DNA from: Bisporella sp. PMI_857
Taxonomy: Eukaryota; Ascomycota; Leotiomycetes; Helotiales; Helotiaceae
Direction of reading: 5' to 3'
Length of the DNA stretch: 64,000 bases
Assembly: GCA_021307315.1 (NCBI GenBank)
Contig: JAJSPD010000077.1
Span: 62,001 to 126,000 of the forward strand
In this document: in pieces, positions 25,382 to 37,100 of the stretch
How positions within the stretch are numbered: position 1 is the stretch's first letter
Layout of the letters: each line of letters begins with the position of its first letter
The notes under the pieces: model-generated
What the model saw: only the letters and a program-made list of their open reading frames with translations
Database searches by the model: none
What the model was told of the DNA's origin: nothing
Made by a program: the position numbers and the translations under genes

Positions 25382-25873
25382 GTGGTCTTATAGGCGAGAA
25401 GTTGGAAGACTAGTTTGGGATTTGCATTTTCATGGAGCATTCTTAGAGCGAAAAGGACATTGCATGAATAGAAATGAAATTATTTTACGTCCCGGAGTGT
25501 TGCTTCATGACCAAGCGAGATCTAATGAACCTACAGTGTCTTGCGTGATTTAGTCTTTATCCTCAAAAGCTAAAACACTTCACCCAGAGGATATTGCGGA
25601 AATCTGCCTTACTTCTGGTGCCCTAATTATCAAAGATAATTATACTGATACACTATAACTGGGAGCACTCGAGAGGTTCTCGATCTTTCATTGGTTAGAT
25701 TTCTTATATAAAAAAGACCAATCCCTCCGCCTCTCCCAGGTACATTATCTAAATTGTGCCATTGCAACATGTAGCGAACGGTACATGATTGAAAGTGATT
25801 CTACAGCATTGAATATTTTCATGAGAACAAAGCCCCCCCCCCCGCCGCCTTCTTGCTTTCTCGCATGCAGGCT
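25382..25873. other. Convergent 3' intergenic region
   Basis: This lies between the ends of DOA1 and the alcohol dehydrogenase gene. It contains a run of eleven C at about 25833-25843. No gene is seen. Confidence 0.5.
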
Positions 25874-27042
25874 TTATGATCCAAATTGTATAACAACCTT
25901 GGTTTCCTCACGTCGGTTAAACCGAGCGTAATACTCGGGAGCATCTTCAATATCAATTATGCTGCTAACAATAAAGCTTGGCTTTGCCCTGCCAGAGGCA
26001 ATCAAAGGTACCAACTCCGAAGCAACCTGCAATGGAAGAACAACACCGCCATCCACTTTAATAGTTTTCGCAAATGCCTGACCAATGTCGAAGTCTCTTA
26101 GACCGGTACCGTAGAGACCAACTATGCCGATCCCGCCCCTAGGTGATGTGACATTCAATAAGTTGCGCAATACGATACTTGAATCAATTTCACCGGATGC
26201 GTTTTCTGCCTCGTAACCGACGGCGTCAACACCTCTCCTTACACCTCCTGGTTCTCTTGCTAAGATCTGCTCAACCGGGTCCGAGTCATGGAAGTTGATA
26301 GGTATAGCACCAATCGAGGCGGCGAGGTCCAGGCGTGCCTGCACATAATCAACGCTGTAGACTCTTGAAGCACCGCGAAGAATGGCAGAATATGCAGCCA
26401 AAAGGCCAACCGGCCCGGCCCCGAAGACTGCAACTGTATCTCCTGATTCGAATCCAGAAAAGCTGACTCCTTCCCACGCAGTTGAGAAAATGTCAGAAAC
26501 AAATAGGTAGTCGATCAGCGTAGAGGCCGTAGTGCTTGAATTCACAGGGACCGGAATCAACGAGTTATCCGCAAATGCTATTCTTGCATATTCAGCTGTG
26601 ATAGATGGTAGTGTCAGTGAAGGTTTTATGTACAGCTGATATTGGGGTCGAGATGGTAGCGTTACTTACTCTGAAGCCCAGGCAGCGTGCCTCCTCCTTG
26701 AAGTCCGCCGAAGCCTAAAGGCGGAATGTAGGCATCAGGCTCCAAAGTAAAGTGTCCGTTGTCAAGGTTATCAGGAATGACAACGTAGTCGCCCACGTTC
26801 AGGAATTGAACAGCGTCACCAATCTCGGTGACATACCCGATAGCTTCGTGCCCATAGAGATAAGGCTGTTCTGGCGATCCAGATTCGACATGGTAATTAT
26901 GTAGATCGCTTCCGCAGATAGCCGTCGCGTTGATGCGAACAATAACGTCTGTTGCGTTGAGGATCGTGGGTATTGGCAGGTCGATGACCGAGACATTATA
27001 TGCCTGGCCTAGTTGTGCTACAGCGCGCATTATGGAAGACAT
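25874..27042 (-). CDS. Zinc-type alcohol dehydrogenase (MDR superfamily)
   Basis: Two exons (26670-27042, 25874-26595) and a 74 bp intron give 365 residues from MSSIMRAVAQLGQ; the frame is also open upstream, with Met codons at 27105 and 27168. The catalytic domain shows ATAICGSDLHNYH (catalytic zinc Cys) and YLYGHEAIG (zinc His/Glu). The NAD(P)-binding Rossmann motif is VAVFGAGPVGLLAAYSA, and SVDYVQARLDLA carries the acidic residue at the end of strand 2. It resembles glutathione-independent formaldehyde dehydrogenase-like enzymes. The lobe that normally holds four structural-zinc cysteines lacks them (VVIPDNLDNGHFTLEPDAY). Cytosolic; substrate not predictable from sequence. Confidence 0.85.
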
Positions 27043-27736
27043 GACAGAAGTGAGAGTGTTATTTAACGGAAGACCGAGATCTGAAGGTAAAGATACTATA
27101 TTCATGACTTCGCTACCCTTACTGTTTATATACTTTTTCAACCCCTTTGCTAGGGAGTAATCACACAATGATCTAACTGTGAATACCTGGATATTTCGGT
27201 CATGATGATTAATTCTAATGAGAATATACTGACGACCGCGCAGACTTAACTTGGCATGATTGCAGGACGATGATCAATTTGGATGCATTTCGGTGCTACC
27301 AAGAGTTTTGACCACGAATGCGCCGACTGCTGAAGAAAGAAAGTGCTTTCGATAATCAGGATCTAGGTTATTTTACGAGTTCGTCGTCATGCCTAAGTTA
27401 AAAAACGTGATGTGCGAGTCAAGACGGTAGGCGGAGTACAATACATGTGATTTAGACTTTACCAAGAGGCGGGGATATGCAGCTTGCTTACTCCCCCCAC
27501 TCTGCAGAACTGGATCCTGATCACTCTAGCATGATGAAATGCGGTTCCGTATAAAACTACCGCCTCCGGAATGACTTTAGCGCACCTTGGCAACACAGTG
27601 GCGGAGCTGAACTCTAGCGTATCAATGTTTATCTATGTACAGCATGAATACCTGTTTCAAGTCAATCAATAAACCTCTCATTTTTGGTCCTTCCATGCTT
27701 ACTGGATAGGCCAGAATTTTAAAGGTAGAGAACGGC
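27043..27736. other. Divergent intergenic region, ADH / bZIP gene
   Basis: It holds the promoters of the minus-strand dehydrogenase and the plus-strand bZIP gene. The dehydrogenase frame remains open to 27168, so the left 126 bases may be coding. No other gene is seen. Confidence 0.4.
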
Positions 27737-28828
27737 ATGGAACATAATAAGATTGTAGAGCACCGAGAGGAAGCTGGAGAAGGGCTCGTGCTGTTGGAAC
27801 GGATGCCGCAGCAAGCAGAAGTACGGGTGACAGAGGATGACTGGACAGGCAGGACAGATGCTGCGGAGCGACGGAAGCGACAGAATCGGTTGCATCAAAG
27901 ATTATACCGTAAGCTTCATTAGGAAAAAAGACGGTACCTAGTGCCTGGTGCATGGGTTGTTTTCCGTGCTCTCAGTCGCTAAGTAGAGTCATGTCGTGCG
28001 CATATACATTACTAAGATCTCGCAGGAAAACGCCAAAAATTGATCAGGATGCAAATGGCCTCCTCTAGCCTGGTTACGCAAGACGCTAATACAGCTCTGC
28101 CGGCATGGGATCCACACCTGAGTGCCTTCCTCGACATTACCAACTCCGAGATGCCACTTGAACTTCCAGGGGATGCAATTACACCTAGCCAACTCCTTGA
28201 TCCCTTGCACAGACAACGTTTATCCACATTTGGTCTGACTCCCTCCCAAGTGCAAGACTTGGTAAGACAAGCCGAACAATTCGTTTCTCGGCAGTACATG
28301 ATCAGTTCCCCGCGCCTTGATCTCCTCCTCACTTTGGTTCAATTCAACGTCTTTCGTGCTTTGCTCAGTAATACGATCGCTCTAGGTTTCACACTTGAAT
28401 GGATGAACGAAGATGCAATCTCCCCCTTTCTTCAAGAAAATTCGCCTGTATATAATCGGTGTTGTCCACCTAGCCTCCGGTCAACTGCGCTTCAACGCCA
28501 TGTCTCGCATCACCCATGGATTGACCTTTTCCCTTTTCCATCACTACGAGATAATATGTTGCTCAAGGGTGAAGATTACGATGACAATGACCTCTGCCAT
28601 GATCTCGTTGAGATGTGTCACGCTCCGGCAGAAAGGAGTGGTCTCATCGTTTGGAGCAACCCTTGGGATCCAATGAGCTGGGAGGCAACTACCGAGTTTA
28701 TTCACAAGTGGCCATGGATATTGAGAGGCTGCCCAGAACTTCTAGTTTCAACAAATTACTGGAGAGGCAAGCGTGGAGAAGAGGAGGTATATTTTGACGT
28801 TACGCCTTCGGAGCTAGTGCACATATGA
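27737..28828 (+). CDS. bZIP-type DUF3425 transcription factor
   Basis: Two exons (27737-27908, 28026-28828) give 324 residues. A bZIP-like basic region lies at residues about 34-60: DDWTGRTDAAERRKRQNRLH then QRLYRKRQK. This fits the fungal pattern in which an Asp-Trp lead-in precedes Asn-x(7)-Arg. The rest matches DUF3425: LPLxxD-like openings, a helical middle (LDLLLTLVQFNVFRALLSNT), a tryptophan-rich end (HHPWIDLFPFPSLRDNML) and WSNPWDPMSWEATTEF. No leucine heptads follow the basic region. DUF3425 proteins are nuclear regulators, often of stress or secondary metabolism. Target genes are unknown; the neighbouring dehydrogenases are candidates only by position. Confidence 0.82.
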
Positions 28829-29108
28829 TACTGGGTACCACAGTCCGCTTAAAGGGTAAAGTACATTTATCATCGAAAAATGTCGGAGTAGATCTTGTAA
28901 ATGACAGGGGGGAATGCATTGGAGGGCATTAAATTTATGCGTTCATCTCGGCCGAACGTTTAACAAGTCCTCATAAGAAAATTTATAAATATAAGCAAAC
29001 TAGGTTATTGTTAAATCTGAGAATTTTATTTCAAATAATTGTCTCTCTTGGCAATCCATAATGAAATGATCGAAACGCAATGGGACGTTCAGGACTGCAT
29101 CCTCTAGC

Positions 29109-30285
29109 CTATGCCAGAAAGAGGCCTTTCTCTACGGGAGCTGACCTCATCTGATCCACCTGGATTTCCTGTAAAAGCTCATTCCCGGGATAATCATCAA
29201 TATCCAGATCCAAATATCCCGCAGGTGCCCATTTCCTAGCTGACACGAAGAGGGATTTTCCGTTTATCGTTCGATCAGATAGAATGCGCAACAGAGCATT
29301 TCCCGCATCCTCTGCCAACGCGAACTGGACCCCCGATTTTTCCACATGCTCGAAAGCGCCGGCTGGTAATATTGATGTCTTGACGTACCTAAGTTGGGCT
29401 ATAAGCAGAAGATATTGCAAATTGGGTTAGGACTTCGGTACCATGGGGAGATAACGTTAACTCGGCTGCCGTGATAGAACCCCGTTCTTCTAAGCGTGTG
29501 CATGATACCTCGCACAGCCCACTTTGTACTCGGATACACAGGGCCGCGGAGGCAGTCTAGAAAGGCCGCTCCAGAGCCGATTAGTACTAAGCATGTGTCT
29601 TCCTGCTGCGGCGACGGCTTCGTTCCATTCTGCTTCACAAAGTAATGAAGCGCTATTTTAGTTGTGTAAAGCACTCCTTTTAGGTTGACATCGACCGCTG
29701 TCAAGTTTGGCTCTGTCGGGTCTTGATCTTCACCTGTTCGACTTTTGTCAATTTATTGATCGCCAGAGAGGCAAAAGGGCCGCCACCTGCAAAAGTAAAA
29801 ACCTCATCTCGAGGACATATGCCTGCGTTGGCTATAACATAATCTACCTTTCCGTTAAAAGATGTTGCTTCGGCGAACAGACGAAGCTGATCCTTCCATA
29901 TCGTCACATCGCATTTCACAAATTTCGCACTTCAAAATATAAGCATCGTGTCCAAAAATAATAAGTAGTACGGGGCCTTACTGCGGGAGCTCTGATGCCA
30001 ATTTGGAGCCCCCTTGAGAGTCCAAGTCCCCTATGCATACGTTTACTCTATTATAATATTGTCAGGGATCATTTTGTAATCAGATATCCAGCACTTACCC
30101 AACGGCAGAAAGCGCTCGTGCATAAGCTTCGCCTATTCCATTTGCGCCTGCAGATTTCTCAGTATATCATACGATGGAAGTCATTTTTCCATACCTCCTG
30201 TAATCACCGCAGTTTTTCCTTTCAGATTGCTTGTATCGAGTATCTTCTCACAATCTACAGGGGTAGTGCAAGTGTAGCTCTCCAT
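29109..30285 (-). CDS. Short-chain dehydrogenase/reductase
   Basis: Six exons (30195-30285, 30099-30147, 29982-30047, 29787-29929, 29442-29733, 29109-29388) give 306 residues starting MESYTCTTPVDCEKIL. The cofactor motif is TGGANGIGEAYARAL, followed by an acidic strand-2 end (VCIGDLDSQ) that favours NAD(H). YVIANAGICPRDE is the NAG motif. The catalytic Ser and YxxxK are in LIGSGAAFLD and VYPSTKWAVRG. ISPWYVKTSIL follows, as in fungal 15-hydroxyprostaglandin-dehydrogenase-like SDRs. All five introns are short and canonical. Substrate unknown. It lies tail-to-tail with the bZIP gene. Confidence 0.87.
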
Positions 30286-30556
30286 TTGTAATAAATGCTT
30301 ATGAAATCGACCCTGCGTTCAGAAGATCAAGTAAACATAAAAGGGGAACAATCAAATTTTTTAATAAGTCATAGTCAATGAGATAGAGCGGGGGTAGGTT
30401 ATCTGTTTATATCTACATCTTGCACGTCCTAGGTCAACTTTAAGTTCGTGGGTCCCGACCATTCCAGCATCCGCCAATAAGGTACTTTGCTTCTGCAGCT
30501 TGCTTACTCTAAGCTAACCCATCGCCCTCCACATTAGCGAGAAGGTGGTATGTAGC

Positions 30557-33500
30557 TTAAAACTTAGCCCACTTTAGGGTAATAGCTATAGTAATGACAG
30601 GCAAAACGCTAATTAGCTCACCCAATCCTGCGTACTCAGGAGGTATCCGGACACCATTCCCTTTATTAGCAGCAACTAAAGCCCCAGACCCTAGAAGAAT
30701 GGCTAGGAGATTATAAACGAAAGCCCAAGCAAAGTTGAATTTAATGCGAAGTACTGCAGCATGCGATATTTTGATCATCTTCACGACACTTTTTAAGGTC
30801 GATCGCATAAGCACCACATCTGCAGCACTTTGAGCTACGTCCGTGCCAGAGTTCATGTGTACACCGATTGTTGCTTGAGCAAGAGCAACGGCATCGTTAG
30901 TTCCATCTCCGACAAAAACGATGATTGGCTTCTTCTCACTTGGCTCTTCCGACAGCTTTCGTATATATTCCTGCTTCTCTCCTGGAGAACAGCGAGAACG
31001 AACTCGGTCGAGGTCAATGTTCAATTGAGCCGCTACTTTCTGAACAGCACCGTCATCATCACCGCTTAGTAGTGATACGAACACGCCGCTCTGTTTGAGC
31101 TCAAGGATGGTGTCGGCTGCATCAGGGCGAATAGAATCGGAAAGTCCAAAGACAATGCAAAGTTCAGAATTAAGCGTTACTCCAAAGGTGGTGTATCCAC
31201 TAGCGATGACTAACTTCACGGTCAAATCTGATCCGACATCAAGCCAACGGACATTGCCGCCGCGTAGAACCTTGCCATTAATTGTGCCTTCAATACCATT
31301 CCCTACAATGGCCTTGATTCCATCAATCCGTGCAGGCCTTACGCCTTGCTCTACAAGATAGGACGCAACAGCTGCAGAAACTGGGTGTTTGCTATTTGCA
31401 ACCAGGCCAAGAACCTGAGAGCGGATTCTCTCCTTATCCAACACAGTAACTCGTTCTTCTACTACCTTGAGCTTGCCTTCGGTTAGAGTACCGGTTTTGT
31501 CAAAGACGACATGAGTCGTCTTATATGCAGCTTCGATACTGTTGGCCGATTTAAAGATGACACCGTGCTCCGCAGCGACACCGCTGCCTATAACAATCAC
31601 CATAGGGACTGCAAGACCGATGGCGCAAGGACATGAGACAATCAGAACCGTGATAGCGAATGTAATTGCATGAATGGCGGCTTCTGAGCCCGACTGCTGT
31701 CGTACTGTGATGCCAATAGCAATCCAGATTGAGAAAGTGACCATGGTAAGAAAAACAATCAACGGAACGAAGTAGGATGCAATGGTGTCGGCCATATCCT
31801 GTATCTTCGGCTTAGAGAGCTTAGCGTCGTCAACCATACTAGCAATAGAACTGATAGTATTTTCCCCAGGTAGGCGTGTTAAGCGGATAAGAAGCTTTCC
31901 AGAGCCGTTGACTGAACCCGCAATTACTTTAGATCCTATTTCTTTCTCGACCGGCCTCGACTCTCCGGTTAACATTGACTCGTCAACCTCTGAGCACCCA
32001 CCAATGACGACGCCATCTGTTGGAATGCGAGCCTCGGGGAGCACACTGAAGATGTCACCGTATTGAAGTAGCCTGGCGTCAATCTCAGAAATCAAGCTAC
32101 CATCATCATTCGCAAGCTGGGCTCTAGATGTTTGAAGAGATCGAATAGAAATAGATTCTACGGCTTTCTGACGGGCCAGAGCACTAATGTACCGCCCTAC
32201 CATTATGAGAGAGACAAGGAGGGTGCTTGTTTCAAAAAATTCGCCAGTTGAAAGCGGATGACCACTAACGAGGTATCCAAATGAGACAACAGAGAAGATA
32301 TATGCCGCGCTTGTGCTTAGCACAATGAGCAAATCCATTTCAATCATACGAGAGAAGATAAGGCTTTTGATAGCTTTGGGATAAAATGGACCTGCAACGA
32401 TAAATTGTATAAGTGTCGCGAGAGCCAAAGATGCTGAGCCGTAGGCAATGTCATTTTGGCCAATTGGAGCCCATGCAAGGACAAGTACTGGTATGGTCAA
32501 GACGACAGACAGGGCAGTCATGTAGCCCATCTTACGGACATGCTTGCTGCCAGCAGTAAGTCCTGGATCCGGGGTTGGAGCTGCTAAAGTTGATGGTTGC
32601 GCAAAGAGATCGATTAGGTCTCTTGCTCCAACGACCTTTGGGTCGAAGGCAATGCAGACGGTTGATTTGTCTACAGCTTGCATGTGACTCACACCCGCGG
32701 GAAAATTTTGATTGAGAAAGTCCTTGACATCACCGAGGGGTAAAACGTTGATAGAAGAGCCTTGTGTTGAGATTCTTTCGCATTTGAATTCGGTAGTCCT
32801 TTCAATATGCTTTATAACACTGTCAGCAGACATGACTCTGACATCAAGATTGAATTCGGTGCGAGACATCACTAGACTTGTCTTCAAGTTGCTGATGGCG
32901 GGGACAGTTCCAAGGACCCTTTGTAGCTTTGTCTCGCATCCAGTACAAGTCATGCCACTGATGCTCAAGGCGATAAATTCATTGCCTGCGGCGCCTTTTT
33001 CCATATTGCTAATATAATTGAAAGCATCATCCTGCTCTTTGATCTCACTGTTTTCACCTTGTTTTGAACGCTTAGGCTTTACCGTTGTAGTAGCCTTAGG
33101 CTCGCAGCAACCGGCCTTGCAATTTGGGACAGGAAGTTTCATCGCAGTTCCACAACTGTCCTCCTGTGGTAAACTAGAACCCATCGGCTCTGCTTTATAG
33201 TCAATTCCAGATGTACGGGAAGAATGACTTGACTTATTTCTTGCTTGGCGAATATCACTTGTAGGGCGCTTCTTCGTTGCACAGCAAGACTCCTCCCCTA
33301 ATGCAACGAGCGCTCTGCAAATGCATCCCAACGCCGCCAACTTGGCAGCATATCTATTGCGTGCAAGTTTCTTATGGGTTCGACAGGCGCTACCAGTCAC
33401 TGATCGTTCACGACTAGTAGATGATCTTGCATCATTATTATCCCCACAACTGCTCTCGCACTCTCGAACAGCCAAGCGGTCAATGCATGAATCTTTAAAG

Positions 33501-34111
33501 TTAGCACGAATCACAGATATAGCGAATTAGTATATCATACCATCACAACAATTTTTCTGCTTCTCATCAGAGCAGCACTTGTCCTGAAGACCGTCCTTGG
33601 TTTGTTCCTTCTCGCCTGAGCAGCATTCGTCTTTACTACAGCCTTCTGGAGATGGCTGTCTTGAAGCAAACCTTTCAGTGCTACGCTTCTCTAAGTTCAT
33701 GCTTTGTTTAAGAAAGTCCTCTTCGGAGCAGCATTTGTCCTTGCAAGACTCCTCAAGCGTTTCTTCTTTCAAAGAGCTTCCTCCTGAGCAACAATTATCT
33801 ATGCAAGACTTCTTAGGAGTTTCTTCCTTGATAGAGGCATCTGTTAGGCAACAATTGTCCTTGCAGGGCTCTTCGAGTGTTTCGTTTTTCAAAAAGCTTT
33901 TTCTTGAGCAACAACTATTTTTGCAAGGCTCTTCGCGCTTTTCTTCTTTTAAAAAGCTTTCTCCGGTGCAAAAATTGTCGTTGCAACACTTCCCGAGTAT
34001 TTCTCGGCCGATGGGTTCCTTCATCGCGTGGCTGCGATCCTGAACTTTGTCCGCTTGGGTCCTGCCTTCTGTGCCGTAATCGGCGCAGCAAGCATTCTTT
34101 GTGCAAGACAT
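30557..34111 (-). CDS. Copper-type P1B ATPase with cysteine-rich N-terminus
   Basis: Two exons (33541-34111, 30557-33492) with a 48 bp intron give 1168 residues. It is a heavy-metal export pump, most like fungal copper ATPases such as CrpA. Residues 1-190 carry repeated CKxxCC units about 20-25 residues apart (EPCKNSCC, EPCKDNCC, KSCIDNCC, ESCKDKCC, GCSKDECC, LQDKCC). More Cys pairs follow at about 255-325. A classical HMA motif GMTCTGC is at about 370; a second HMA-like fold at about 445-490 lacks the CxxC. The pump core is complete: TGES at about 699, the intramembrane CPC at 811-813, phosphorylated Asp855 in DKTGTLTEG, a SKHPVSAA loop and GDGTNDAVAL. Likely metal-induced, but no metal-response element was identified. 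Confidence 0.92.
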
Positions 34112-37100
34112 TTAAGTAGGGATCTAACTGCTGTGCTGCAGGTTAGAATGTGAGGGTATTGCCGTGTGATGATGAGACGTTTGCGAATTCGTTACAGTTT
34201 AGACAGAACAATAGAAGAGTGTCGGTGAAAGATTTTGGATAGCGGGGTCAGTATCAAAAGCCAAGGTGCCAATTGCTTTGTGTCGCATTTCTAGAGGTCA
34301 CGTGAATAACCTGCACCTCCCAGTTTGTTAGGAATAGGCTTATGTACGTAGGGCAAGGAGCTAGAAAATCTCTTACCTATATACTACGGCCTATAGCAAT
34401 AGAGAATAGATCATCCGTAACGCTCCAAATAGGCCCGTACTCTATTGGTAGATACTCTCGCAGATCCTCTAATCGATCCTCTAGCCCATAGATCCTATTT
34501 CTAACACAGCTGCAACTAGACCTCATTACTCTCAGGCATCAGAATCCAATTCCGTTTTACTTTATTAAACTACAGGCGCAGACAATAAAAATTGGGCAAG
34601 TATAGCATTACTGCATTATGATCCTCACTCCCGACATCTCTTGCGATTTGTTGCGATTTGTTGCATCTATTGATACCATCAACGATTAGAAGCCGAGGAG
34701 TACGTTTATTGAGGATAGAAATTGCGGTACGATTAATCATGCTGTCTCATAACACAATAAAGTATTCATCTGATATGTGTTGGTTAAAATTCGGCGTCTT
34801 AAAATTGCCATAATTATTGCTGCAGGCGTTTATCATGGAAATCTGCCATATTGACATTTTGGTTAACGACATGTTCATTTCTCATTCAGTTAGATTATTT
34901 TAGGTCAAGTCATATCGTTATGTTACGTAATGGCCAATTCGGAGGCACAAAATACTTCTGCGTGTTATGAAGAACACATCCTGGCAATAAATCACAGCAA
35001 CACCTTAACATTGCACGTGGCCATAAGTAGAAGTTTAGTTGGAAGACTAAAAAGAGTTCTGTGATATATTCGAGTAACAAACTTGGATCTATGTTTTTGT
35101 GAAGAAGTGCTAAGGATTCCTCGGACAACTATATTAGAAAAAGAATATTCCAATTGCAACAACGAAGCATATATATAGATATATTTACTGGTTCCAGAGA
35201 GAAAATATCTATGACGGGTAGGAAACAGGATTATTGCCAAGGAGCGCTTTTAGAAGCCCATCAAGCTACCATCACAGATCGGGGAAGAAAGTACTTCTCA
35301 GACCATGTGTTCCGTCGACCCCTTCCCAGCCTTAACAAAACATCTGGGATCATTAAAGCCTCATGAGCCTTGGCAAGTGACAAGTGATTATTCTAGGACG
35401 CCCTGAACCCAGCCATTGATAGAGTCACCGTGTAGACCATGGCCCGTTAGAATGATCATAGAATATACATAGCTGCCATGTGGGAAGGGTGTTGTATCGT
35501 CGTAGAACCCATAAAAACGAGTAGCATGTATTGCCTTCCTTTCATAGCCGCTATCTCGGGGCAAACCCGCCGCATTCCAAACCTGCACTACACCCTCAGT
35601 GCTTTCCAGCTAGCCTCCAGTGGCGTTGGTATCTCCACCTACATGACTGGGATGTTTCTCGCTGCTGTGGTTTACCGGCTTGAGCGCGCCTGATATCACC
35701 CAGATGCTCACGGATATCTTTGATAACCGCCCTCATGCCTTGGCCGACGTTGGTAACCTAAAACTTTGCCTTCACGTACGTTGTCCTTGTCGATACATAG
35801 CCGAAGCTACTGTTCCCGAAGTTTATGACTTTGATTTAATATTGCGATCCCCATACTTTTTATGCCTGCGACCGCAATTCATTGTGTAAAGTCAGATCCG
35901 TTTGCATGGAATGGAGGAATGAACTTCCGGTAGGTAAATTTAGGAAGTAGCATATCATCGGCTGGAGAACTTATGGAATTTGTTGGATTCTGGACAGTAA
36001 CCATCATTACGGCATGTATCTGTGGCCAAAATTATATTGCAATGGTTTTGGCGCTCGGATACAGATCAAAACACCAGCTAATTCGGGTATTTTTCACATA
36101 CGATGGCTGAACTAATATTCTGTGCCCAACTTATCATCAGCTCAATTTGGCTTATGTTGGCCATTCGAAGTGACCCAGTTGGTGGCGAAGTTATTATGGA
36201 TATTTCACAAAGAGAAAGATCGAAGATCAAGCTGAAAGGTTTACGAGAGCCTAAGCGTAGGATAACTACAAGTTGTGGTGCGGTTGCTCAAAAGGCTAAT
36301 CTCTTCTTGTCGTAATACCTACCACGGAGCAAAAGGCGTAGTAGCTGTGACTACGCTCTTGCTTGCGTGGTTCTGGTATTCGTTGATTCATTCTAAGCTA
36401 CGGCCTATTGCCAGGTACATATATGTGATAGAAGACCCACAATTCCCGCAATCCGGTGGAACGCGTGAGCTATGTACATGCATTCCAACACTTCTACTAC
36501 AATCACGATAATGGGCAAGTTTAGGACTTGTGCTAGGAATACTTGTTTTCGGCGGGTTTATCGAATAACTGATAAACTAGAATTGATGAGAGGTTTATTT
36601 TACAATTTAAACTATTACTATTTATAAATTTAAAGCTTTCCTTCTACAGAGCAAGTTTCAAAAAGTTCACGGTTAGGTGATCGAGGCGTTCAATATCTAC
36701 GGGTAACATGCTATTCAAGCTTGCACAAAGCCCAAGTGCAACTCTCATCTATATCCAGTATGGCCTAATCATATATTGAATTGAGCATCAAATTCCTCAC
36801 CACTGACACTTTAAACTATCGTCAGCATGCTTTCTCGGGATTTTAAAACTCTTAGAAGATTCTCTTCCAGGTCTTTACTCTATAAATGTCACTAGCCTTT
36901 TCATAGCATGATTAGTGAAATCCGCGTGCCTTCTAATGCTGGTAACGAGGAGTTTCTTAATACTTCTTAAACTCCATAGCGAGGTAGATACTTACGTCGA
37001 GCCAGTATATGTAACTATACAGCTGCGTTTACCAGCCACACTCGATACTCAACGATGCGTAGCCAAAAATCAAAAATAATTTCTTCACCGAATATCAGGG

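Noticed and set aside
25833..25843. Run of eleven C
   Set aside because: A homopolymer near a convergent 3' end; more likely polymerase slippage or assembly effect than a signal.
29701..29961. Plus-strand open frame
   Set aside because: It is antisense to short-chain dehydrogenase exons and introns.
33541..34111. A stand-alone metallothionein gene upstream of the ATPase
   Set aside because: A 48 bp intron joins it in frame to the ATPase, and the downstream part has no good start of its own.
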